Positions 1-9,471 of a stretch of 64,000 bases of DNA are shown one piece after another; within the stretch, counting starts at the first letter, position 1, and the number at the start of each line of letters is the position of its first letter. The notes under the pieces are model-generated. The model did no database searches. It saw nothing but the letters and a program-made list of their open reading frames with translations, and was not told where the DNA came from. This DNA comes from JANNMJ01 sp031425525 (lineage in GTDB: Bacteria; Bacteroidota; Bacteroidia; Cytophagales; Hymenobacteraceae): assembly GCA_031425525.1 (NCBI GenBank), contig JANPJM010000079.1:1-64000 (forward strand), given 5' to 3'. The position numbers and the translations under genes are program-made.

Positions 1-2
1 AC

Positions 3-125
3 AAGGTCGAACGGTTTTTCAACCGCCTCAAACAGGTTCGCCGTGTGGCCACACGCTACGAAAAGACCGCCGTCAGTTTTCTCGCAATGGCGCACTTCGT
101 CTCCGCCCTGCTCTGGCTACGCTAA
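3..125 (+). CDS. IS5-like transposase, C-terminal fragment (cut by window edge)
   Basis: The first bases read in one open frame as the C-terminal 40 residues of a DDE transposase, with the pattern VERFFNRLKQVRRVATRYEK, then a hydrophobic tail ending SALLWLR and a TAA stop. ERFFxRLKxxRRxATRY is the conserved end of IS5/IS427-group transposases, where the Glu is the last acidic catalytic residue. The rest lies outside the window. The right end of the element should lie within the next 30-80 bases before the minus-strand gene that ends at 208, but I cannot fix its terminal repeat without the left end. Confidence 0.8.
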   Translation, partial: KVERFFNRLKQVRRVATRYEKTAVSFLAMAHFVSALLWLR

Positions 126-207
126 TTGTCCGTACGGCCTAATAGCCTCACCAAACCATCCTCCCAAAGCGATAAAAACGCAAAGGCTCTCCGCCCAAAC
201 GCGCCCC

Positions 208-1305
208 TTACGGGCTCACCAAATGCAGGCTCAGGTTAGCGAAGAGCGGGTTGGTGAGCGTGTTGGTAAACAGGGCTGGCTCGGAGCCGAGCAGGGTGTC
301 GCGCTCGCCGGTGGGGTTTTGGTGGGCGAAGGCGTCGTTGCGGTAGTTGTAGCGCAGCCCGGCTTGGGCCGTGAACCACACGAAGCCGCTGATTTTTTGC
401 TCGTAGGTGATGCGCGGCTTGAGCTCGCCGCGCCGCTGGTACACCTCCTGCCCGCCCGCCAGGCGGCCCAGGTAGTAGGCGTTGCCCTCCAGCTCGTAGC
501 CGATTTTGAGCAGCGCCTTCGTGCCGAAGTTGCGCCGCAGCTCCGCCCGCGCCGGAAACACCACCTCGCAGCCCCAGCGCGGCGAGAACGTGCGGTTGTA
601 GAGCAGCACCGGCACGTAAACGAGCTGCCCGGCCCGGTAGGTACGCGTGGCGCCCACGCCCCACTGAAAGTTGTCGTTCAGCTTCCAGCCGTAAATCGCC
701 GTGCCGCTGGCGGTGAGCTGGCGTCGGTCGAGGTCATCGAACCCCCGGTAAGTGCCGTTCAGGTCGAGGTTCCCCTGAAACAGCAGAAAGCGCTTCGTAT
801 CCAGCGGCTTGAATACGGTAGCATTGAAGCCCGTGGTGCGCAACCCCCGGTCGAGCAGCGGAAACAGCGGCGAGCGGTCTGGGTCGGCCACCGACTGGCC
901 TGTGTTCCAGTACGTCAGCCCCAGATTCAGGATGAAGGAGTTGCGCGAGATCACCGGCGCGTTGAACGCCAGTCGCAGCCCCCGCGCGTCGCGAATGCGG
1001 GTATCGCGGGTGTTGAGCACGAATGGGTTGCCATCGTTGGGGAGAACGGTACGGAAATCATACGCTCCTTGGGCCTCGTACCCCACCGAGATCAGCTTAG
1101 TGGGCGTGGCGTACAGCACTTTCTGGGTGCAGTAAGCCTTGCCGCCGGCAGTAGCATCGCCGAACTGGTCGAAGTTTTCGTCGAGCGCGGGCGGTTCGTC
1201 AGCCGACGCGGGCGGCGGTGGCGGAGTAGCGGGCGGCGTCGTCTGGGCAAAAACGGGAGTGGTGGCGAGCAGGGCAGCGGCCAACAGCCAAAAAGGCAAG
1301 CGCAT
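208..1305 (-). CDS. Outer-membrane beta-barrel protein, DUF6268-like
   Basis: A 365-residue protein with a clear signal peptide (about residues 1-20, ending VFAQ) and a low-complexity Pro/Thr/Ala linker to about residue 40. The rest has alternating polar and hydrophobic strands rich in Tyr, Asn and Gly, and ends in SLHLVSP, as in outer-membrane barrels. The pattern resembles the Bacteroidota DUF6268 outer-membrane family, but I assign that from memory of the family's style, not a search. The role is unknown. Its start codon lies 13 bases downstream of the stop of the DUF2147 gene on the same strand, so the two are probably co-transcribed. Confidence 0.6.
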   Translation of the reverse strand: MRLPFWLLAAALLATTPVFAQTTPPATPPPPPASADEPPALDENFDQFGDATAGGKAYCTQKVLYATPTKLISVGYEAQGAYDFRTVLPNDGNPFVLNTRDTRIRDARGLRLAFNAPVISRNSFILNLGLTYWNTGQSVADPDRSPLFPLLDRGLRTTGFNATVFKPLDTKRFLLFQGNLDLNGTYRGFDDLDRRQLTASGTAIYGWKLNDNFQWGVGATRTYRAGQLVYVPVLLYNRTFSPRWGCEVVFPARAELRRNFGTKALLKIGYELEGNAYYLGRLAGGQEVYQRRGELKPRITYEQKISGFVWFTAQAGLRYNYRNDAFAHQNPTGERDTLLGSEPALFTNTLTNPLFANLSLHLVSP

Positions 1306-1318
1306 AGGGTAAAAGGGG

Positions 1319-1846
1319 TTATTTCTTCACTTGCCGCTTCCACACGTCGGTGCGGCCGAAGAGCGACACCCCGATGAAGCCGCGTACTTCGAGCGTGTTC
1401 GGATCGGTGAGGGCCATTTCGCAGGAATAGTCGGAGCCGTTCTTGGGGTCGTAGATCTGGCCGCCTTCCCACTTGCCTTCCCCTTTGTACGCAAAAGCGC
1501 GCATATTTTCGAGGCCTTTGAGCGGTTGTGTGCGCTTGGCTTCGTCGGGGTTGTTGACGTCGGTTCGCGGCGTGCCATCGGGGTTGTTGGGCACTTTAAG
1601 CCACACGAGGCGGCCGTAGTACTTACCGTCGGTTTTCTTGAAAATCTGGATCATCCCGGTGCCCTCGCCGTTTTTCCAGACCCCCACGACGGCATCCGGG
1701 TTGTCGGCGGCCAGGGGGCGGGCAGCGCGGGCGCCGAGGCTGGCTCCCAGCAACAGGGCCAGCAGCAGCGGGAAAAGCCACTGGCCGCTCAGGCGGCTTT
1801 GGTGGCGACGCGCCGGCATCGGGCGCGAAAGCGAAAACGATTGCAT
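1319..1846 (-). CDS. DUF2147 family secreted protein
   Basis: The mature part begins at VVGVWKNGEGTGMIQIFKK and continues with YYGRLVWLK, a DxxNPD segment and a C-terminal GFIGVSLFGRTDVWKR. This is the DUF2147 pattern of small calycin-like periplasmic proteins in Bacteroidota and Proteobacteria. I chose the ATG at 1846, giving 175 residues, because it is followed by an Arg-rich and hydrophobic signal segment ending GARA. An upstream in-frame start at 1894 would add 16 residues that do not improve the signal. The biochemical role of the family is unknown. It sits directly upstream of the outer-membrane barrel gene. Confidence 0.8.
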   Translation of the reverse strand: MQSFSLSRPMPARRHQSRLSGQWLFPLLLALLLGASLGARAARPLAADNPDAVVGVWKNGEGTGMIQIFKKTDGKYYGRLVWLKVPNNPDGTPRTDVNNPDEAKRTQPLKGLENMRAFAYKGEGKWEGGQIYDPKNGSDYSCEMALTDPNTLEVRGFIGVSLFGRTDVWKRQVKK

Positions 1847-1993
1847 AAGCAAAGCGGGACGTGAAAGTGCAAATAAACAGCAGCGGGCTGCCAACTCAAG
1901 CGCCGCGCTAAAGTTCGGGCCGAAGCCGCCGCCAGGACCGCATTGGTGCCCCCAGGAGCCAGCACCACGCCGCCGCCCGCCGGGTGGGGCAAG

Positions 1994-2036
1994 AAAAAAT
2001 CCGCCCCGGCTCGAAGCGAATTCGGCTGGGGCGGAT
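1994..2036 (-). terminator. Rho-independent terminator downstream of the DUF1232 gene
   Basis: On the minus strand an ATCCGCCCC stem pairs with GGGGCGGAT across a GC-rich inner part, followed by six T. It lies about 30 bases beyond the stop codon of the YkvA-like gene that ends at 2065. Confidence 0.75.
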
Positions 2037-2064
2037 CAGTAAATGCAATACAGCGTCCGGGCGC

Positions 2065-2682
2065 CTAGCGCACATTCCCGCCCATATCGCCGCCCGATGA
2101 ATCGGCGCGGCGCGACGAATCGCGCGAGCCGTCGGTGGTGAGGGCGCGGAGGCTGTGGTCGCGCGAGGCGGCGGGCGTGGGGTGGCCGTGGGGCTCGCCG
2201 CTGAGGTCGGTCGCAGCGGGCCGGGGCTGGAGGGGCACGTGACCGTCGGGGCCGGCGCCGGTGCTGCGCTCCCAGGCGGCGAAGCGGTCCATTTCGTCTT
2301 TGATACTGCTCATGAACCACGCGAGGAGCGCGGCATCGTCCAAGAGGCCGATGACGGGGATGAAATCCGGGATGGCGTCAATCGGGCTCATGAAGTAGAG
2401 CAGCACCGCCGTGCCGCCCAGGAGCGTGCCCGTAGGGATGCCGTGGTATTTGCCCGTAACGGCCGCCCCGATCAGCCGAAACAGAATTTGCAGGCTCGCC
2501 CATACCTCGTGGGCAATCTGGCCGATATCCTTCTTTTCGGCGGCCTTCTTATACGAATCGTTCAGCAACTGCTTGATGCGCAGCGGCTTCTTGACGTAGT
2601 TCTCGGCGCGACCGAGGACGCGCTTGAAGATGGGCGAATCGGCGATCTGGTCGCCGGTGGGGGTTGTCGAGGAATGCGCCAT
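2065..2682 (-). CDS. YkvA/DUF1232 family membrane protein
   Basis: About 205 residues. The central segment YFMSPIDAIPDFIPVIGLLD followed by DDAALLAWF is the DUF1232 (YkvA) signature: a short hydrophobic hairpin with the SPIDxIPDxxPxxGxxDD motif. Residues about 20-90 form charged helices, and the C-terminal 60 residues are a low-complexity Ser/Arg/Gly/His tail. The function of the family is not established. I prefer the ATG at 2682 (MAHSST); an in-frame start at 2718 is possible. The downstream terminator is clear. Confidence 0.8.
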   Translation of the reverse strand: MAHSSTTPTGDQIADSPIFKRVLGRAENYVKKPLRIKQLLNDSYKKAAEKKDIGQIAHEVWASLQILFRLIGAAVTGKYHGIPTGTLLGGTAVLLYFMSPIDAIPDFIPVIGLLDDAALLAWFMSSIKDEMDRFAAWERSTGAGPDGHVPLQPRPAATDLSGEPHGHPTPAASRDHSLRALTTDGSRDSSRRADSSGGDMGGNVR

Positions 2683-2797
2683 TTTGGGGGGAGCGGGAAG
2701 TTTGGTTTTCGGCCCCACATACCGAAAAAACCGGCTGCGGGTTGGCTACATACGCACCACCGCGCTGCAGTAACCCACCGGCCGGCGCGCCTTGCGG

Positions 2798-4177
2798 TTA
2801 CAGCAGCTCCACCAGCGTTTCCAGCCCCATCCCGCGCGAGCCTTTCAGCAGAATACGCCGGTTGCGCGGCGGGTGCGCCGTGAGCCAGTCGGCGGCTTCG
2901 GCTTTGCCCGCGAAGTGGCGCGCGGTGGGGCAGGCGTCGGCAGTGGCGGCCATTTCCGACCCGATGAGCAGCACATCGGCAAACCCCAAACCCGTGATGA
3001 GCGCGCCGATGGCGCGGTGTTCGGCGCCCGATTCGGTGCCCAATTCCCGCATATCGCCCAATATGACGAGCTTTGGCAGGGGCCGGCCGGTGGCGGCATC
3101 GGCGTCGGGCAGCGTGGCGAAGTGCCGCAACGCCGCCCCCACCGAACTCGGGTTCGCGTTGTAGGCATCGAGCGTGAGGTGGTTGCCGGTGGCCGCCCGA
3201 AACGCCAACTGCGAGCGGTTGTTGGCGGGCGCATAAGCGGCAAGCGCGGCACCGATTTCGGCCTCCGGTATGCCTAAAAACCGCCCCACGGCGGCGGCGG
3301 CGGCCAGGTTCTCGAAGTTGTAGGCGCCGCTGATGTTGGTCGTGAGGGGAGCAGAATCCTCATCAAGGGTGAGCGTCACGAACGGGTCGGCGGCCACCAG
3401 GCGCGCGGGCGCCGGGTACGGCACGGCGCCGGGAAGGTGCGCTGCCCAAGGCGCCAGGTGGGCATCGGCGAGGTTGAGGAAAATGGTGCCGCCGGTGGCT
3501 TGCAGGTACGTAAACAACTCGGTTTTGGCGCGGGCAACGTGCGCCAAGGTGCCCCCAAACCCTTCCAGATGCGCCTTGCCGATGTTGGTGATAAGCCCGT
3601 GCGTGGGCGCCGCGATGGCCGCCAGTTCCGCGATTTCGCGCGGGTGGTTGGCGCCCATTTCCACTACGGCCACTTCATCGGCGGCCACATCGAGACGCAG
3701 GAGCGTAAGCGGCACGCCGATGTGGTTGTTGAAATTGCCATCCGTGGCGAGGGTGCGGTAGCGGCGGCGCAGCACGCCCGCCAGCAGTTCTTTGGTGGTG
3801 GTTTTACCGTTGGAACCGGTGAGCGCCACCACGGGGCCGCTGAACTGCCGCCGATGGTGCAGCGCCAACGCTTGCAACGCCAGCAGCGGGTCGGCAGCGT
3901 GAGTATAGCGGGTGGGGTCTTGGGCGGCGAGCGCGGCATCATCCACGACGGCGTGTCCCGCTCCGGCGGCCAGGGCGGCGGGCGCAAAATCGGCGCCGCG
4001 CCGGGTGCCGTTCAGGGCAAAAAACAGCGCCCCGGCGGGCACCGTGCGCGAGTCGGTGGAAACCAGCCGCCCCGCCGCGTGGTACTGCGCGTACAGCCGC
4101 GCGAGCAGCGCCGCATCGAGGGTAGGCACCGGGGCGAGCGGGTCAGGCGCCGCAGCGAAAGCCAAAGAATCAGCCAT
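2798..4177 (-). CDS. murF: UDP-N-acetylmuramoyl-tripeptide--D-alanyl-D-alanine ligase
   Basis: Cytoplasmic ligase that adds D-Ala-D-Ala to the UDP-MurNAc-tripeptide in peptidoglycan precursor synthesis. Visible Mur-ligase features are the N-terminal STDSRTVPAGALFFAL box, the ATP loop ALTGSNGKTTTKELL, the VEMGANHPREI and NIGKAHLEGFG segments, the carbamate/Mg region, YNANPSSV, and the C-terminal LGDMRELG and KGSRGMGLE motifs. The start at 4177 (MADSLAF) gives 459 residues, normal for MurF. The frame stays open to 4519, but that extension crosses the promoter-like element at 4228 and the REP pair at 4284. It stands alone rather than in a dcw cluster. Confidence 0.95.
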   Translation of the reverse strand: MADSLAFAAAPDPLAPVPTLDAALLARLYAQYHAAGRLVSTDSRTVPAGALFFALNGTRRGADFAPAALAAGAGHAVVDDAALAAQDPTRYTHAADPLLALQALALHHRRQFSGPVVALTGSNGKTTTKELLAGVLRRRYRTLATDGNFNNHIGVPLTLLRLDVAADEVAVVEMGANHPREIAELAAIAAPTHGLITNIGKAHLEGFGGTLAHVARAKTELFTYLQATGGTIFLNLADAHLAPWAAHLPGAVPYPAPARLVAADPFVTLTLDEDSAPLTTNISGAYNFENLAAAAAVGRFLGIPEAEIGAALAAYAPANNRSQLAFRAATGNHLTLDAYNANPSSVGAALRHFATLPDADAATGRPLPKLVILGDMRELGTESGAEHRAIGALITGLGFADVLLIGSEMAATADACPTARHFAGKAEAADWLTAHPPRNRRILLKGSRGMGLETLVELL

Positions 4178-4227
4178 CAGAGAAATCAACAAAAAAGCAC
4201 AGAGGAAAGCAGCGGCCGGGCCGCGCC

Positions 4228-4235
4228 CAAAATTA
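4228..4235 (-). promoter_or_regulatory. Bacteroidota -7 element upstream of murF
   Basis: TAATTTTG on the minus strand matches TAnnTTTG and lies about 50 bases upstream of the murF start. No TTTG is present at the -33 position, so the assignment rests on the -7 box and its placement. Confidence 0.45.
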
Positions 4236-4283
4236 CCCGCGCCCGGCCCGAACGCTTCGCGGGTCTCGGCCGTCTTGGGAAAT

Positions 4284-4363
4284 GTAGTGCGGACTTTAGT
4301 CCGCAGTTTGACAGAGCAAACAGTACCGATAGTCAGTAAACTGCGGACGGAAGTCCGTCCTAC
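4284..4363. repeat. REP-like pair: two small palindromes in inverted orientation
   Basis: Two 26-base arms (4284-4309 and 4338-4363) are reverse complements with about four mismatches. Each arm contains its own palindrome, GCGGACT-tt-AGTCCGC in one and CGGAC-ggaa-GTCCG in the other. The arrangement is that of a REP/BIME-type element between divergent genes. Confidence 0.65.
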
Positions 4364-4395
4364 AACCAACCCTTCCGCCCCGACCTTTGCCTGTA

Positions 4396-6774
4396 ATGAC
4401 CCCCACATGTACCCACCGGCGGCGCGGGCCACTAGCTGCCTGGCTGCGTGGCCTGATCGGGAGCTTGCTCGTCGCTTTCGGCCCCGAAACCGCGCACGCC
4501 CAACCCACCACCCAACCATACGGCCTTGAGTTTGGCGGGCGCGCGGCGGTGATGGCTGGCGCCGATACGCTGGCCAACCCCTGGGCGGGCGGCCTCAATA
4601 TGCCCACCTTCGGGAAGATGGATTTCGACCGCGACGGCACCCCCGACCTCCTTGTCTGGGATGGCCGCACGCAACGGCCGCTGACGTTCGTGGCGCGCGC
4701 TGGGCGCTGGCACCACGCACCGGCTTACGAGGCCGCGTTTCCGGCGCCCGATTCGGGTGCGACGGCGTACTTCGGCCGCCTGCGCGATTTCAACGGCGAT
4801 GGGCTGCCCGACCTTTTCCTCGGCGCCAACCAGTACGTGCGCCTCTACCGTCAGGAGCTGGTGAGTGGCGGGCTCGGCTTTCGGTTCGTGCGGGTTTCGG
4901 CGCCGTACCTGCAAACCGCCGCGCGTCCCGGCGCCCCCCTGACCCGCCTCCAGGTAGCCCCCTGGACTACCTGGGACGTGGCCGACGCCGACGCCGACGG
5001 CGACCTCGACCTCCTCGCCTACGACCTCTTCAGTTGGCGCTTGCTGCTGTACCGCAACCAAGCCACGACCGGCGGCGCGGAGCCGGTTTTCCTGCGTGAT
5101 TCGGTTTGGGCGGGCATTACGTGGTGCGGCGGGCGCCAACTCACCTACGCCTTCACCGCCGATGCCACCCTGTGCCGGGCGGCCGGGCCGCAGCACGGCT
5201 CCACGCCCGCCGCTACCATCACGGCCACCGACGCCACCGGCGACGGCCTCCCCGACCTGCTTATGGGCGTCGAGTACGTGGCTACGCTGGGGCTGGCGCG
5301 CAACTCGGGCACGCCCGCGCAGGCGCGCTTCGCGGGGCGCGATTTTACGGCATCGTTCTCGGGTACAGGCGTCGTGCCGCTGCGGATGCTGCACGCCCCG
5401 GCGGTGTCGGTCGAGGATGTCACCTTCGACGGCCAACCCGATTACCTGCTGAGCCCGTGGCTGGTGCTGCCAGCTACTTCGGTGGAAGATTTGGCCGACC
5501 TGCGCCGGTCGGCCGCCCTGTACGCGGCCGGCACCGCGCTTTTGCAGGATGATTTCTTGCAGAGCGGGATGCTCGATGTGGGCGAAAACGCCGCTCCCAC
5601 CCTCGGCGACCTCGACGGCGACGGCGACCTCGATTTGCTCGTCGGGAACCAGGGCGATTATGAGCCCGACCCCGCCGGCTCGCCCCGCCCGCGCTCATAC
5701 CGCGCGCACCTGCGGTTTTACCGCAACGAAGGCACGCCGCAACGCGCCGTTTTCCGCCTCGCCGAGGCTGATTTCGGCCAATTCAGCCAACTCGACCGCC
5801 GCGCGCTGGTGCCGGTGCTGGTTGATCTCGACGGCGACGGGCGCCTCGATTTGGTGCTGCGCTCGTCGACCGACGATCTGGGCGCCGTCACGCCGCCGCT
5901 CGGCTATATCCTCAACGTGGCCGCTGCGGGCCAGCTTGCCAGTTTTCCGTACGCCAACCTGCTGATTTTCAATTTTCAGATTGGCAACCGGGGCCGCACC
6001 GATTTGCCGTGCTTCACCGATGTCGATCGCGATGGCCGCGTCGATATGCTGCTCGGCACCAAACAATTGCGCGGCTCCGACACTACCGCCCTACATTACG
6101 TGCGCAACCAGGGCGGCCCACCGCAAACCGGTTTCGTGCTGGCCGACGCCAACTTTGGCCGCCTCCCGAGCGCGCTCCGGGCGCTCACCGGGCTCTCTCC
6201 CGCCATCGCCGACCTCAACGCCGACGGCCAACCCGAACTCCTGACCGCCGCCGACGACGGCGAGCTGCGCGTCTGGCCGCAACTTCTGGCGCAACCCGCT
6301 GCGCCCTCGGCCGGCCTCCACCACCTCGTACGCAACGACCTGACGACCGTTTTCGGCCCCGCCCGCCTCGGTCGGCGTCCCGTCCTCGCCACCGGCGACC
6401 TCGACGGCGACGGCCGCTCGGAAGTCCTCGTCGGCATGGGCGGCGGCGGGGTGCGGCTGCTCCGTTCGCAGTCCTCCGGCGTGCTGGGCCGGGCGCCGGA
6501 AGTGGCGCGGGCGGCGCCGTTGCACGTGTTCCCCAACCCCGCCACCACCACCGGCGGCGCGTCGTCGCTAACCGTCGAGTGGGCCGAAACCTCTGGCGCC
6601 CCGCCCGCGCTCCTCGCGCTCCTCGATATGTTGGGCCGCCCCGTGCGGCAAACAACTGCTACGGGCGGCACCGCGCGGCTGCCGGTATCGGGCTTGCCTA
6701 CGGGCGTGTACACCGTGCGGGTGCAGTGGCCCGGCCGCGCCGCCCTAACCCGCCGCGTGCTGCTGACAGAGTGA
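4396..6774 (+). CDS. Secreted FG-GAP/VCBS repeat protein with T9SS sorting domain (copy 1)
   Basis: 792 residues starting at ATG 4396; the in-frame TTG nine bases upstream is less likely. Signal peptide to about residue 35 (ending AHAQ). The body carries at least eight FG-GAP/VCBS calcium-binding loops, such as DFNGDGLPDLF, DADADGDLDLL, DATGDGLPDLL, DLDGDGDLDLL, DVDRDGRVDML and DLDGDGRSEVL, arranged as a beta-propeller. The C-terminal 80 residues form a T9SS type A sorting domain beginning LHVFPNP and ending TRRVLLTE. It is inferred to be exported by the type IX system and held at or released from the surface. It is a tandem paralogue of the next gene. Ligand unknown. Confidence 0.85.
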   Translation: MTPTCTHRRRGPLAAWLRGLIGSLLVAFGPETAHAQPTTQPYGLEFGGRAAVMAGADTLANPWAGGLNMPTFGKMDFDRDGTPDLLVWDGRTQRPLTFVARAGRWHHAPAYEAAFPAPDSGATAYFGRLRDFNGDGLPDLFLGANQYVRLYRQELVSGGLGFRFVRVSAPYLQTAARPGAPLTRLQVAPWTTWDVADADADGDLDLLAYDLFSWRLLLYRNQATTGGAEPVFLRDSVWAGITWCGGRQLTYAFTADATLCRAAGPQHGSTPAATITATDATGDGLPDLLMGVEYVATLGLARNSGTPAQARFAGRDFTASFSGTGVVPLRMLHAPAVSVEDVTFDGQPDYLLSPWLVLPATSVEDLADLRRSAALYAAGTALLQDDFLQSGMLDVGENAAPTLGDLDGDGDLDLLVGNQGDYEPDPAGSPRPRSYRAHLRFYRNEGTPQRAVFRLAEADFGQFSQLDRRALVPVLVDLDGDGRLDLVLRSSTDDLGAVTPPLGYILNVAAAGQLASFPYANLLIFNFQIGNRGRTDLPCFTDVDRDGRVDMLLGTKQLRGSDTTALHYVRNQGGPPQTGFVLADANFGRLPSALRALTGLSPAIADLNADGQPELLTAADDGELRVWPQLLAQPAAPSAGLHHLVRNDLTTVFGPARLGRRPVLATGDLDGDGRSEVLVGMGGGGVRLLRSQSSGVLGRAPEVARAAPLHVFPNPATTTGGASSLTVEWAETSGAPPALLALLDMLGRPVRQTTATGGTARLPVSGLPTGVYTVRVQWPGRAALTRRVLLTE

Positions 6775-6853
6775 AAATGGCCGCGCCCGACAATCGTTTT
6801 CCGCTGAATCAGGGTTTACTCGCGTCGTCGCTTTCAAGTGATACTTCCTGCTG

Positions 6854-9295
6854 ATGCGTTCACTTCCTCCACCTATGCGATTTCTTTCTTCCCCTTGTCG
6901 TGCCCTGAACCAGTGGCTGCCGGCGCTGCTCCTGCTCCTGGCGGCGTGGCCGAGCGCTGCCCAGGCGCAAAACCCCTACGGTCTCGAATTCACCGACCGC
7001 TTCCGCGTGGTGGTGGGCACCGATACGCTGCGCCAGGCGTGGGCGGGCGGCCTCAACTCGGCCAGTTATTCCAAAATAGACCTCAACGGCGATGGTGTTG
7101 AGGATTTATATGTCCACGACCAAACCGCCCAGCGCCACCTCACCTTCGTGGCCACCAACGGCCCCACGGGCTGGTACTGGCGCTACGAACCGGCGTACGA
7201 AAGTGCTTTCCCGCGCGACCGGACGATGTTTTATACCTCCCTCCGCGATTACGACGGCGATGGGCGGCCGGATTTGTTTGCCGTGAACCCGCCGCAGTTT
7301 TGGGCCGTGTACCGCAACGTAGCGCAGCCCGGCGGGGTAGGCTTCCGGTTTGAACTGATAGAAGACACGTTGCGCATCGCCAACAGCACGGCGTGGCTCT
7401 CGACGAGCATTTACGGCCAGCAGTCGATTGAGGATTTTGATAACGATGGCGACCCCGACATCCTCGATTTCAACCTCGGTACCGATGTTTTCAGCCTCTA
7501 CCGCAACCAAGGCACGCTGGGCCCCGGCGGCGCGCCGCAGTATGTGCAGGAGTGGGATTGGGGCAGCCTCGTGCGGTGTACGACTTCGGGCTCCAGTTGC
7601 CACCAATACGCCTTCAGCGGCACGTTCTGCCGCGCGCCCCAGCCCACGCACGGCGCCCGGCCCGATTACGCCCTCTGTTCGGCCGACCTCGACGGCGACG
7701 GCGACCGCGAGCTGCTCATCGGGCAGCAATACTGCCGCGATCTGGGCTTGCTCGTCAACCAGGGGACTTCCCGCAACTCCGTCTTCGACCGCGCGGGGCT
7801 CTTCGTGCCTTACCCCAACGGTGCTACGCCGGCTACGATGGTACACACGCCCGCCGCTACCTACACCGATCTGACGTTTGACGGGCAGCCCGATCTGCTC
7901 GTCGCGCCGTGGCTCACGGGCCAGGAGTCGATGACAAACCCGTACGCCGGCGACCAATACGACACCCGTCACGCCGCGTGGCTCTACCGCCGTACGGGCG
8001 CCGGACTGACCGATTTTCAATTCGAACGCAACGATTTTCTGCAAAGTGAGATGATCGATGTCGGTAACCAGGCTGCCCCGACGCTTGGCGACCTCGACGG
8101 CGACGGCGATCTCGACCTCCTCATCGGGCATCAGGGTGATGTGGTTTTCGTGGCGCCCCCGGCCAATCAGTTTACGTCGTTTCGGGCGAAGCTGGCGTTT
8201 TACCGCAACGTCGGCACCCCGCAGCGCGCCGTTTTCAAGCTGGAAACCGACGATTTTGCCGGTCTCAGCGCCCTCAATCGCCGCACGTTCATCCCCGTCC
8301 TCACCGACCTCAACGCCGATGGTGCCCCTGATCTGGTGCTGCGCTCGACGGCCGAGCGCTACGGCGGCAGCGTTGCGGTGGCCGGCGAGCGCAACGATTT
8401 ACGCTACATCATCAACCGCGCGCCCGCCGGGCAGGTGGCGGTTTACCCGGTGGATAGCCTAAAAGTCTTTCAGTTACAAGTGCCCGTCGGTACCACCGTG
8501 GATGGCCTAATGCTCGACCGGATGATTCCGACGTTTGCAGATATCGACGCCGACGGCGACCCCGACCTGCTGATTGGCTCCCCCAAAGTGGTCGGTGGCG
8601 TGCTGGTGGGTTCGGTGCGGGTGTTTGAGAATACCGGCGGCCCGCTGCGCACGGCCTTTTTGTACAACCCCGCGCTGCTGGGTGTGCTGCCGGGTGCCAG
8701 CACCGGCCCCGCGCCCGCTGTGGCCGACCTTGACGGCGACGGCGACCGCGAGCTGTTCGCCGTCGCCGATGATGGCGAAGTGCGCGTCTGGCCCGATGTC
8801 TTAGCTGCGCCGGGCGCCGGGGGCAGCACGTCCGTTAGGTTCAACTTGGTGCGCAACGGCCTGACGGGCGTTTTCGGGGCTTCCAATCTGGGTAATCGGC
8901 TCGTCGTCACCACCGGCGACCTCGACGGCGACGGCGCTGCCGAAGTACTCGTAGGTTCGGGCAGCGGCGGTGTGCGGTTACTGCGCCACCAGCCCAACGG
9001 CACCACCGGCCTAACCGCCGCCGCCCCGGAACGCGCCCGCCTCGGGGTGTACCCCAACCCGGCATCTGGTTCCTGCACCGTAGAACTGCCCATAGCCCCC
9101 GGCAGCCCCGCCGGAATGCTGGTCAGTATCACGCTACGCGATGCCTTGGGCCGCCCCGTCTGGCAAGCGCCCGCCACCACCGAAAGCCGCCAGTTGGTGC
9201 CGCTAACTGGTTTGGCGCCCGGCATCTATCTGCTGACCGCCACCACCGCCACCGGTCGCGCCTATACGCAGCGCCTGAGTATAGCAGCGCCCTAA
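6854..9295 (+). CDS. Secreted FG-GAP/VCBS repeat protein with T9SS sorting domain (copy 2)
   Basis: 813 residues; a second ATG at 6875 (MRFLSSP) is an equally good start. The signal peptide ends SAAQAQ, and the mature protein opens NPYGLEFTDR, matching the PYGLEFGGR opening of the upstream paralogue. Both proteins keep the same order of DxDGDGxxDL loops, the DFLQS segment with NQAAPTLGDLDGDGDLDLL, and a YPNP-containing T9SS sorting domain. This marks a tandem duplication that has since diverged. Extra Cys residues around residues 240-265 are mostly shared with copy 1. The role is unknown; such proteins are usually adhesins or surface scaffolds. Confidence 0.85.
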   Translation: MRSLPPPMRFLSSPCRALNQWLPALLLLLAAWPSAAQAQNPYGLEFTDRFRVVVGTDTLRQAWAGGLNSASYSKIDLNGDGVEDLYVHDQTAQRHLTFVATNGPTGWYWRYEPAYESAFPRDRTMFYTSLRDYDGDGRPDLFAVNPPQFWAVYRNVAQPGGVGFRFELIEDTLRIANSTAWLSTSIYGQQSIEDFDNDGDPDILDFNLGTDVFSLYRNQGTLGPGGAPQYVQEWDWGSLVRCTTSGSSCHQYAFSGTFCRAPQPTHGARPDYALCSADLDGDGDRELLIGQQYCRDLGLLVNQGTSRNSVFDRAGLFVPYPNGATPATMVHTPAATYTDLTFDGQPDLLVAPWLTGQESMTNPYAGDQYDTRHAAWLYRRTGAGLTDFQFERNDFLQSEMIDVGNQAAPTLGDLDGDGDLDLLIGHQGDVVFVAPPANQFTSFRAKLAFYRNVGTPQRAVFKLETDDFAGLSALNRRTFIPVLTDLNADGAPDLVLRSTAERYGGSVAVAGERNDLRYIINRAPAGQVAVYPVDSLKVFQLQVPVGTTVDGLMLDRMIPTFADIDADGDPDLLIGSPKVVGGVLVGSVRVFENTGGPLRTAFLYNPALLGVLPGASTGPAPAVADLDGDGDRELFAVADDGEVRVWPDVLAAPGAGGSTSVRFNLVRNGLTGVFGASNLGNRLVVTTGDLDGDGAAEVLVGSGSGGVRLLRHQPNGTTGLTAAAPERARLGVYPNPASGSCTVELPIAPGSPAGMLVSITLRDALGRPVWQAPATTESRQLVPLTGLAPGIYLLTATTATGRAYTQRLSIAAP

Positions 9296-9471
9296 CCCGA
9301 TGTGGGGCAGAACGCCGGCCTCACCTCTATGCTAAGCGCGAATAGGGCTGCGGGGTGGTGGAGATACGTTCCACCCGCCGTTTGCAACCTGCCCGCCGTA
9401 CCGTGCGTACCGCCGCGAATAGCCTCCCGCGGTCTTTCCCTATTTTCGCCTACTCTCCGCCCTTTTTCCTG

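Noticed and set aside
4178..4519. N-terminal extension of MurF by 114 residues
   Set aside because: The added part crosses the promoter-like box and a REP pair, and MurF of normal length begins at 4177.
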